The translations under genes were made by a program, and so were the position numbers. A DNA stretch of 64,000 nt, from the NCBI GenBank assembly GCA_027186245.1, contig CP114493.1, forward strand, positions 4,285,501 to 4,349,500. Reading direction: 5' to 3'. The stretch is from Coriaria nepalensis. Lineage: Eukaryota > Streptophyta > Magnoliopsida > Cucurbitales > Coriariaceae. Below the pieces are notes generated by a model. The model was not told where the DNA came from, did no database searches, and saw only the letters and a list, made by a program, of their open reading frames with translations. Positions 47,945 through 57,985 of this stretch are shown one piece after another. Within the stretch, counting starts at the first letter, position 1. Each line of letters opens with the position of its first letter.

Positions 47945-50560
47945 TTTAATGAAGAAGACAAAGCCGCATTTCTATGATAGCAAAGAAAAAGGTGATCGTT
48001 GTTGATATCAAGGGAAAGCTCACCCCAAGGTAGTTAGAGATGTTTAGGTCAACCTACTTGGGACACTTCCTTAATGTGAATGTTTCTCTCAACAAATCTA
48101 CTCATGTTGTGAACTATTTCATTTTTCGATGAGTCGAGTGCATGAAGAAGAATGAGCTATGGTTTATTGTCAGAGTGATGACGCCTATGCAATTCAGTAT
48201 GAGGGAGTGGGCTTTTGTGACGGGGTAGAAGGGCTCACATTTATCCTATTGACTCAATGGGTGTTTAGATATCAAAAGACAATCACCTACTCATAAGTAT
48301 ATTGGTGGGAAACATGTCCTAGCCTCAAACCTAGCAATGAGGTTTCGAAGTAATGAATGGTGTAACAAGGACGACTATATTGTTAAGATGACTCTCGTAC
48401 ACCTCATTGAGACACTTTTTATTGTCGAGAGAGTAAACTTTTAATCCGGCCCTCTACCTTCGCCTTAGCAAGTAATTTGGCAAGGTTCACCAACTACCCT
48501 TGGGGCAGAGTTTCTTTTTGTTACGAATTTAAGTTTTATATGTGTTATTCCATTAACTATACAGGTATGGGCTTACGAATCCATTTCGTATCTCGAATCA
48601 GAAGTTGGAGTGCATGTGCATGATAATCTTATACCCCCAAATTTTGAATTAGGTATCGAAGGAGCCACCAATATCTCATAAGAAAGTGGAAGAGTGGATA
48701 GGTAGAAATGGGGTAAACGTATCATTCAAATTAATCAAGATTATTTACCATAAGTAAACTAACTTTGATTTTATTTTAATATTGGTTGTCATCCGTGGAA
48801 TACAAAAAAAACAAATGAAGGAATAAGAACAAGTATACTTGCAGGACCTTAAACCTTTACGGACAATGAGGATGAATTTTTGGACCAGTTGACTAAGGAG
48901 TTGGAGAAGGTTAAAGAAGAAAAAGAAAAAAAAAATGAAAGATGACAAAGAAGAAGAAGAAGAAGAAGCCCTAGATAAGGAAGAATATGGAAAAGAAGAG
49001 GAAACCGTTGGGGACCATTAAAAGATGTTGATATTTGAGGACATCATTCATGCTTTGGAGGTGAGGATTATGGAAAGTATTATGAAGATGTTTAGAGAGG
49101 TGAATTATAAGCTGGGAGATATCAAGATGCTCTTAGAGAGATAAAAAAAAGGGGATTGCTATTATGATGGGTTCGATACATTCGCCACGATCTGCCACGA
49201 TCCGCCACATCCTTATATTGCGAAGCCCCAAACCATCTCCACCGCATCATACACTTGGTGTACGACACCCACCATCGCTACATCCTCCTACTTCTAGTGT
49301 ACGATATTCACCATCTACGTAGCCTCCTACATTTGATGTAGGTCAAAGTCATCTGGTGTACGACCTTCTAAATTGGCTCCCCTTCTATCAAGAACAAAGT
49401 CATTCAGCGTATGGCATTGTAAATTGGCTCTTCTTCCATCGGAAACCTATACATTCGGTGTACGGCCTTCTAAATTGGCTCCCCTTCTATGAAGAACAAA
49501 GTCATTCATCGTATGGCATTGTAAATTGGCTCTTCTTTCATCAGAAACCCCTACATTTGGTGTACGACCTTCATCATTGGCTCCCATTTCATCATCAAAG
49601 ATGGCGGTTCAGGCCAAAGAATAAGGACGAAAGGGGTAGGATGGTGATGTTTCTTGATGCGGTTGTCACGTCTCCATTTATTGACATCGAGAAGAAAAAG
49701 AAATAATTATTAAAGGCGGATCCTTTACTTCCTATAAATCCATATAACTGGAGGGCGATGACTGTATCGGATAAGTATTTAATTGTTTATGTTACTTCAT
49801 TTAAAGTTATTTTGAGCGATTAACTTATAACTACATGTTTTGTCCAAAAAAATAAAAACTATTGCTAGATTATATGTTGGTTTTCCCCTAACAGGACTAA
49901 GGTCATAGGATTTGAAGGCCAAAAGTACCGTGAGCTTTTTTTTTTTGAAAACATGTTGAAACCTATGGTGTGGATGGATAGTTTCATAAGCATTCCAACC
50001 TTGAATGTATACATCATCTAAATATTAATAAATTATGTCTATTTGAAAAGTTTGTTTTCTTCTTGTAAACAACAAGTAAATGAGTATATGTTTTTGCTTT
50101 TGATGAGAATGAAGAAATTCAGTAAGTGCTCCAACAATCTGTTGTTTTCCTTGATTAGATCTTCCCTCGGTACGTCAAATTTTAATTGGGTGCTACTTTC
50201 AAAAAGATAAAGAAGGAAAAAGGGGAAAATCATATACTTCATATAGATATACCGATTATGAGTTATGTTCTAAGACATAGTTATGTTGGTGGAGTTGGAC
50301 TGCAGCATGTAGATCAGATGTACATTCCCTTGAACTATAAGGCAGTACATAGGTATGCCTTGATCTTTGATATAACAATGATGACAATCTTCGTACTACA
50401 TAACCTGTCGGGAAACAAGACCTATACGAGAAAGATTATGACATTGCTAAATTCTATGTGCGCAATGCTCCCTTACCTACTGAGGTGGTGCAAAGCTTGT
50501 ATGAAAATAGTACATACGATTTAAGGGATTGAGGTGCGTACACGTTTAAGTTTATTTAGT
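47945..50560 (+). pseudogene. DUF1985 plus Ulp1 (C48 peptidase) MULE fragment, copy 2, inactive
   Basis: DUF1985 blocks recur at 47990-48440 (VVDIKGKLTPR, MFRSTYLGHFLNV, ECMKKNELWFIV). The VWAYESISYLESEVGVHVHD block follows at 48565-48640. Next come an acidic region (48910-49015), a proline-poor repeat region (49355-49610) and a Ulp1-type catalytic piece at 50186-50524 (GLQHVDQMYIPLNYKAVH, FDITMMTIFVLHNLSG, MLPYLLRWCKA). The catalytic His (50348-50350) is present, but the usual adjacent Trp is Arg. The Asp expected 17 residues later is His (50399-50401), and the Cys segment is absent. Together with stops in most blocks, this marks a dead protease. Confidence 0.75.
49355..49610 (+). repeat. 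Tandem repeat, 102-bp unit built of two 51-bp halves, in the MULE coding region
   Basis: The string GGTGTACGRCCTTC recurs at 49355, 49457 and 49559, an exact 102-base period. Each unit contains two related 51-base halves (CTAAATTGGCTCCCC and GTAAATTGGCTCTTC). 102 and 51 are multiples of three, so the reading frame is kept. In the frame matching the element it encodes FGVRPSKLAPLLSRTK and SFSVWHCKLALLPSET alternating. Confidence 0.85.
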
Positions 50561-50744
50561 TTCATCTAAAGATTGCTAGTGATGAAAATATGTTGTTATT
50601 CCAGCAGCATATTGCTTATGCAATTCAGTAATATTTAAACTTGAAATTATTCGTATTTATACTTGTTTGTCATTTTTCCCATTTCTTATTAGGTTGGGCA
50701 ATGTTTTACAATATTTCCATTTCTAATCAAATAGCTATTTTGAA

Positions 50745-53700
50745 TATATAAATACATATATGTGTGTTTTTTGTAATCTTAATATGGTGTTGTGTTTGCT
50801 TGCATGAATTGGGACTCTGTTGTATGTAACGCTCCTGGTTAATTGAGAAATTTTTGAAGTCATGCTATCTGAATTCTTAGCGATTTTTTTTTTTTTTTAG
50901 AGTTGTCACAAGTATAATAAATAACATGATAACATATGATGATATTTAATGATAAGTCTTAAATGGTGGGTTAAACTGCAAAACTCTACAAGTGTTAATT
51001 CCAAGAGTCTCATCTCAAGTGTATAATGGGTACTTTAAAATCCCCGTCGAGCAAAAGAGACAAGGTCACAGAAACTTCTAATGATAATATAATAATAATT
51101 TATCAACTGACCAATACTGAGTAGCCCACTAGGGAAAGATCACGCTATGCTTAGTGCAAGACATATGGTATAGTGTGAGTTTAGGTGGGTACATCGACCA
51201 TAATGAATTTCTAAATATATTTGGTAATACAATCGAAACTGTCAAATAGTTATCGGTTATCATCGTTAGTTGTTTTTTTTTTTTTTTTTTTGCTTTTTGT
51301 TATTTTTTTTGTTTGTTTTGGCACATGCATATTAATAGCGATAAATCCTAGCAAATTAAAAAAAACAAATAGTCCTATTGTAGGTTTGACTCAGTAGAGA
51401 CAAATCAAGAGAAGAAGCAAGAGAAAAAAAAAATTACTTGTTATCTCCTTGCTTACTACTACTTACGAGTCATAATTGTCGTCCATCAGCCATTGTTATT
51501 ACATACCATGTAAACATGACTACTCTAAAAAAAGAATATAAAAGACATGTCTTCAATGCAAGAGACGGTTAAGTAAAATGAATGGATATATAAATACATA
51601 TATGTGTGTTTTTTGTAATCTTAATATGGTGTTGTGTTTGCTTGCATGAATTGGGACTCTGTTGTATGTAACGCTCCTAGTTAATTGAGAAATTTTTGAA
51701 GTCATGCTATCTGAATTCTTAGCCATTTTTTTTTTTTTAGAGTTGTCACAAGTATAATAAATAACATGATAACATATGATGATATTTAATGATAAGTCTT
51801 AAATGGTGGGTTAAACCGCAAAACTCTACAAGTGTATAATGGGTACTTTAAAATCCCCGTCGAGCAAAAGAGACAAGGTCACAGAAACTTCTAATGATAA
51901 TATAATAATAATTTATCAACTGACCAATACTGAGTAGCCCACTAGGGAAAGATCACGCTATGCTTAGTGCAGGACATATGCTATAGTGTGAGTTTAGGTG
52001 GGTACACCGACCATAATGAATTTCTAAATATATTTGGTAATACAATCGAAACTGTCAAATAGTTATCGGTTATCGTCGTTAGTTGTTTTTTTTTTTTTTG
52101 CTTTTTGTTATTTTTTTTGTTTGTTTTGGCACATGCATATTAATAGCGATAAATCCTAGCAAATTAAAAAAAACAAATAGTCCTATTGTAGGTTTGACTC
52201 AGTAGAGACAGATCAAGAGAAGAAGCAAGAGAAAAAAAAAATTACTTGTTATCTCCTTGCTTACTACTACTTACGAGTCATAATTGTCGTCCGTCAGCCA
52301 TTGTTATTACATACCATGTAAACATGACTACTCTAATAAAAGAATATAAAAGACATGTCTTCAATGCAAGAGACGGTTAAGTAAAATGAATGGATATATA
52401 AATACATATATGTGTGTTTTTTGTAATCTTAATATGGTGTTGTGTTTGCTTGCATGAATTGGGACTCTATTGTATGTAACGCTCCTTGTTAATTGAGAAA
52501 TTTTTGAAGTCATGCTATCTGAATTCTTAGCGATTTTTTTTTTTTTTTTTAGAGTTGTCACAAGTATAATAAATAACATGATAACATATGATGATATTTA
52601 ATGATAAGTCTTAAATGGTGGGTTAAACCGCAAAACTCTACAAGTGTTAATTCCAAGAGTCTCATCTCAAGTGTATAATGGGTACTTTAAAATCCCCGTC
52701 GAGCAAAAGAGACAAGGTCACAGAAACTTCTAATGATAATATAATAATAATTTATCAACTGACCAATACTGAGTAGCCCACTAGGGAAAGATCACGCTAT
52801 GCTTAGTGCAGGACATATGCTATAGTGTGAGTTTAGGTGGGTACATCGACCATAATGAATTTCTAAATATATTTGGTAATACAATCGAAACTGTCAAATA
52901 ATTATCGGTTATCGTCGTTAGTTGTTTTTTTTTTTTTTTTTTTGCTTTTTGTTATTTTTTTTGTTTGTTTTGGCACATGCATATTAATAGCGATAAATCC
53001 TAGCAAATTAAAAAAAACAAATAGTCCTATTGTAAGTTTGACTCAGTAGAGACAGATCAAGAGAAGAAGCAAGAGAAAAAAAATATTACTTGTTATCTCC
53101 TTGCTTACTACTACTTACGAGTCATAATTGTCGTCCGTCAGCCATTGTTATTACATACCATGTAAACATGACTACTCTAATAAAAGAATATAAAAGACAT
53201 GTCTTCAATTCAAGAGACGGTTAAGTAAAATGAATGGATATATAAATACATATATGTGTGTTTTTTGTAATCTTAATATGGTGTTGTGTTTGCTTGCATG
53301 AATTGGGACTCTGTTGTATGTAACGCTCCTGGTTAATTGAGAAATTTTTGAAGTCATGCTATCTGAATTCTTAGCGATTTTTTTTTTTTTAGAGTTGTCA
53401 CAAGTATAATAAATAACATGATAACATATGATGATATTTAATGATAAGTCTTAAATGGTGGGTTAAACTGCAAAACTCTACAAGTGTTAATTCCAAGAGT
53501 CTCATCTCAAGTGTATAATGGGTACTTTAAAATCCCCGTCGAGCAAAAGAGACAAGGTCACAGAAACTTCTAATGATAATATAATAATAATTTATCAACT
53601 GACCAATACTGAGTAGCCCACTAGGGAAAGATCACGCTATGCTTAGTGCAGGACATATGCTATAGTGTGAGTTTAGGTGGGTACACCGACCATAATGAAT

Positions 53701-54068
53701 TTCTAAATATATTTGGTAATACAATCGAAACTGTCAAATAGTTATCGGTTATCGTCGTTAGTTGTTTTTTTTTTTTTTGCTTTTTGTTATTTTTTTTGTT
53801 TGTTTTGGCACATGCATATTAATAGCGATAAATCCTAGCAAATTAAAAAAAACAAATAGTCCTATTGTAGGTTTGACTCAGTAAAGACAGATCAAGAGAA
53901 GAAGCAAGAGAAAAAAAAAATACTTGTTACCTCCTTGCTTACTACTACTTACGAGTCATAATTGTCGTCCGTCAGCCATTGTTACATACCATGTAAACAT
54001 GACTACTCTAATAAAAGAATATAAGAGACATGTCCTCAATGCAAGAGACGGTTAAGTAAAATGAATGG
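50745..54068. repeat. Four-copy tandem array, ~808-844 bp unit, nearly identical
   Basis: Units start (ATATATAAATACATA) at 50745, 51586, 52394 and 53238; the array ends near 54068, giving lengths 841, 808, 844 and about 831. Differences are mostly T- and A-tract lengths plus a few substitutions. Unit 2 lacks about 27-33 bases bounded by CAAGTGT, as if deleted between short direct repeats; unit 4 lacks three bases (ATT) near 53982. No unit has a meaningful open frame. The array directly follows the Ulp1 fragment, so it may have grown from the element's 3' flank. Near-identity implies recent amplification. Confidence 0.95.
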
Positions 54069-54069
54069 A

Positions 54070-54405
54070 TATGAATGGGGGTGCTGAAAAGTTCGTGCAC
54101 TTTTCTCAACAAGCTCATCAACGCCAAATAGACGATAATAATTCGTTCAGAATCTGATCCACTCTATCGACAAACCAAAGACTTAAAAAAGTAAGCCAGT
54201 CGAAATTCTAACTGTTATTATACTCAATCGGGTAGACGCATTCTGCTGATCGACCACAAGAAGAAACCCAATCATAAATGGGAACATGTTAGACAATAAT
54301 AGCGTATGGCCAGGTCTAGCCTATAATAGTACAGCACAATCTTGCTTCTTGCTTTTTTTTTTCAATTTTCTTTTTTTTTCCCTCGAAAAAATAAATCAAA
54401 TCCAA
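54070..54405. other. Spacer between tandem array and DGD1-like fragment
   Basis: No gene was recognised. It contains T-rich runs at 54345-54385. Confidence 0.35.
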
Positions 54406-54570
54406 GAAAAATCATCTGTAACAGTTACAGAAGTTCTCCACTGGCATGGATGACCAACATCGTGAGATTCTTGAACACCTTCACTTGGCCTTTCATTAGG
54501 TGAAGATCCGCGTCCGCTGAATCACAGACCTCCCTCCATCGTTTCCAGATGACGGAAATGCATTCCTAGA
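54406..54570 (-). pseudogene. DGD1-like (digalactosyldiacylglycerol synthase 1) N-terminal fragment
   Basis: On the minus strand, 54565-54425 reads a segment containing KRWREVCDSADADLHLMKG followed by VKVFKNL. This closely matches the N-terminal part of plant DGD1 as I remember it (GWREVxDSADADLQLM, FKNLA). After FKNL the frame slips. The next frame reads VENFCNCY, comparable to the IENFFNSA that follows in DGD1. A stop (54425-54427) ends the original frame. Only about 50 codons are present, with no upstream ATG exon or downstream glycosyltransferase domain nearby. This is a captured or translocated gene fragment, not a gene. DGD1 itself makes galactolipid in the outer plastid envelope. Confidence 0.7.
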
Positions 54571-54818
54571 AACGTAGAAACTTGGTTTTTGTTTAAGCTA
54601 GTGAAAACAGTTATTCTCCTACTATTACCAAATTAGGTGAAATATTATGGAGAGATAGAGGAAGATTGGAGATAGTGATAGAAAAAGAGAGATAAAGGAA
54701 GACTCAAAAAAAAAAAAAAAAAAAAAAAGAGATTATATTCTATGAGATGGATGTGAGAATTTGGGGAAGAAATGACGAAAGTAGTATCAATTTGAATTCT
54801 AAATTATAGAATTTTGAC
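54571..54818. other. Spacer with long poly-A tract
   Basis: It contains an uninterrupted run of about 22-24 A at 54707-54729 within purine-rich sequence. There is no gene. Confidence 0.5.
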
Positions 54819-55450
54819 TTGTTGGAAATGAACTTAAATTAAAGAATTAAATCATTAATTTATTTAATTTGTTAAATATATATTATACTCGTACTACTAG
54901 CATATTCAAAATATAATTTACATCTAATTTGAAATTAAATAATTAATTAAAAAAATATTAAATTGACAAGATAAACTTGTTAAATAGAGATTTAATAAAT
55001 TTTAAAAAAAAGATTTTTTAAATAAAAAAAATATTCAAGCTGGTCATTAAAATATTAATGGGCCTAATCAGTTTTAAATGAAAAACCCCAAATTAAAATT
55101 TATATTTTACCGGGTAAAATTGGACATCAATTTGGAATAATAAATTTTATTTTAATTTTTAAAAAATAAAAATTAAAACGGAATTTAGGAAACCCGAACA
55201 CAAGTTAAAAGGGAACTAGGCTTTCGAGACCCAACTTGGGCTTGGCCCAAGAGAGAATATGTCCCATGTAGGACACATTTTCCTAAGGTTTCATTAACTG
55301 CGTTTCCACCCACTTAGTGAAGAGAGAGAGAGAGGGAGAGAGATTCTCTCAAGAAAAAATTACATTCATTGTTTCTCCTCTTTTCTTCTTCTCCAATGTT
55401 CCATCTTAATAGTTGAGATTGAACCAAGAAACACTAAAGACTTGTCTATC
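54819..55450 (+). mobile_element. LTR-like remnant starting TGTTGGAAATG
   Basis: It starts TGTTGGAAATGAAC and contains a GGGCCTAA-type block, a CTTGGGCTTGGCCCAAG palindrome and a GA-rich leader-like run near 55318-55345. That layout is common in plant copia LTRs. No matching second copy is in the window, and no target duplication was found. Confidence 0.4.
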
Positions 55451-57320
55451 CATGTGGACTAGTATTGTTAGAGGCCAAGTAATGGCTTGGAACCGGCGGC
55501 AATGGTAATTTTGCTTGCCGGTTGCCGGCAACATAAGGGAGAAGGGTTACCGCTCAGTTCTTGGAGGAGTGGATTGCTAGCTCTTATGTTGTTTCTAATT
55601 TCAAATATCCTATGTCTAGTTGTCTTGCTTATTCTCACCTTACACCTTCTAACCAATGTTTATTGTCTTATATTGACTCCTGCATTGAGCCTACTTACAC
55701 CCAAGCAATCACAGATACAAAGTGCAAGTGGATTGAGGCTACGAATTGTGAGATTGAGGCACTAGGATCAAATGGAACTTGGATGTTAGTACCTTTGCCA
55801 CCTAGTAAGAAAGCAATTTGGTGCAAATCAGTTTACAAAATCAACCTCAATGTTGATGGTACAATCGAGAGAGACAAAGCTAGGCTTGTGGAAAAATGGT
55901 TCAATTAAAAGGAGGGGATTAGACTACAATAACATCTTTAGTCACGTTGCTATGATGGTGAATGTAAGGTCCATAATTACTCTTGCTGCGAAAATGGATT
56001 GGCCAGTGTATCAACTTGATGCATACAATGCTTTCTTAAATGAAGACTTGCAGGAGGAGGTATACATCTCTTTACCTTAAGGTTATGGCATAAAAAGGGG
56101 AGATAATGGTCCGTAAACTCCTCAAATCTTTTTATGGCCTTAAACAGGCTTCTAGGCAATTTAACTCCAAATTTACTAAGGCTCTATTGGATGGGGTTTT
56201 ACTCAATCAAAGAATGATCATTCATTATTCATCAAGAAACCCACTGATTCTCTTATCATCATTCTACATGTTTATGTAGATGACATTTTAATCACTGGTT
56301 CTAACTCCCTTGCCATTTCTGAAACAAAGTCTTTTCTGTCCTCTCAATTTCAAATCAAAGACTTGGGATTTTTTAAATACTTAGCGTTGAAGTTATCAGG
56401 TGTACAAAGGGTAATTGTTTGACACAACGTAAGTATGCAGCGGAGTTGATTAGTGAAGTTGGTTTAAGTACTTCTGAGCCAATCTACAATTCTCATGGAC
56501 CAAAACCCTAAGGTCACTTCAGTTGATCTTGATCAACTTACTGGTTTGCACAAAGACAACCACATTCTGCATGATCCCACTCAATACCAAAGGTTGATTG
56601 GGAGGCTTAGTTACTTAACAATGACACGGCCTGACTTAAGCTTCTCAGTTCAATTGCTTAGTCAACATATGCACCAACCTAAGCTCTCATCTTGAAGCGG
56701 CTATGAAAGTTCTTCATTATATCAAATTCCATCCAGGACAGGGTTTGTTCTGTAGTGCTAACGGTGATCTTACTCTTCATATTGTGCTTAGTTAACATAT
56801 GCACCAACCTAAGCTATCTCATATTGCGATTCTGACAGGGCTTCTTATCCTCTGACAAGAAAGTCAGTCACTGGTTTTTGTATAATGTTAGGAGACTCTT
56901 TGATCTCCTAGAACACCAAAAAGCAGTCCACAATTTCAATGTCTTCTGTTGAGATCGAGTATCTAGCCATGGCCATCTCTACGTGTGAAATTGTTTGGTT
57001 GCTAATTTTATTCACTGGTCTATCTATTCGTTACACTACTTCAGTGCCTCTTCATTGTGACAGTAGTGTTACCCACTAGATTGATGCTAATCCCATACTC
57101 AATAAGCGCACTAAACACATCAAAATCGATTGCCATATCGTTCGAAAAAAATTCAACGAGGCATCATCCAGACTGTTGCTACTCACACTTCACAGCAACC
57201 GGCCCATTTATTCACCAAAGCTCTCATCAAATTACAACTGAATCATCACGTCTCCAAGAGGGAGGTGCTCGACATCTTCCACCCTCCAACTTGCGGCGGA
57301 ATATTGATGTTAGTCATATG
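55451..57320 (+). pseudogene. Ty1/copia pol remnant: RVT_2 reverse transcriptase and RNase H
   Basis: Copia RT opens at about 55570 (PMSSCLAYSHLTPSNQC, GTWMLVPLPPSKKAI, IERDKARLVEKWF). It continues through frameshifts to NAFLNEDLQEEVYISLP at about 56020-56080 and an intact YVDD catalytic motif at 56273-56284. The segment LIGRLSYLTMTRPDLSFSVQ follows at about 56590-56660. RNase H blocks lead to QQPAHLFTKALIKLQLNHHV and LDIFHPPTCGGIL at about 57195-57310, the usual pol end. Stops and frame changes occur throughout. gag and integrase are absent. Confidence 0.88.
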
Positions 57321-57985
57321 CTGATTCATATTCAAACGGTACAGAAGAAAATGTTTTCTCTAAGTTAGTATATATACTGCACCTATGTTGCATGTGCTTT
57401 ATTATTGGTATGATATAATAGAATCAGTTCATTTCTCTCTCTCACCTCTTTCTCCCTCCACTGCACTTTGTCTTCTACCGCCATGATTTTTGTTTCCAAC
57501 TATAGCTCATGACAAAGGTGAAGCAGTGAAAACTCATCGTTCATTGTATCTTTCACCAACTTACTCAAATGCGATTCAAATGTAACAACAGTAACAACAA
57601 AAGCAAACCCTGTCAAAACTCAAAAGAGTGCTCGAGCTCACCTTGAGACAAATCAGAATCCTGGCCAAATTTGATCAAATTAGAGTTTGGTTAAACAGGT
57701 ACTCTGAACCCTCTCCCAACACTCTTCAACTCCAACATCCCCGTCATGGAGCAGCTCATCCATAGTTATTTAATAAGCATAAGATTAGAAGCCAGGTAAT
57801 TCAGAAGTGTCTAGAAAACATACTATTTAGTTAAAACTAGATTAATCTAATATATACTACTCAATAAACTTACCTCAGTCATAAACACAATTCTAAATTT
57901 TCTACACTCTTTTAGCAAAGCTAATGAGAGGACACTAGTTCCATATGAACACTACCTCGTAGTTACTTGTTGATCTTCGTAGCTC
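57321..57985. other. Copia 3' flank and 3'UTR side of the p23 gene
   Basis: The left half (57360-57500) resembles an LTR piece trailing the copia pol, with a TC-rich run. The right half would include the 3'UTR of the minus-strand p23 gene. A minus-strand frame near 57690-57760 (MDELLHDGDVGVEECW) is short and unassigned. Confidence 0.35.
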
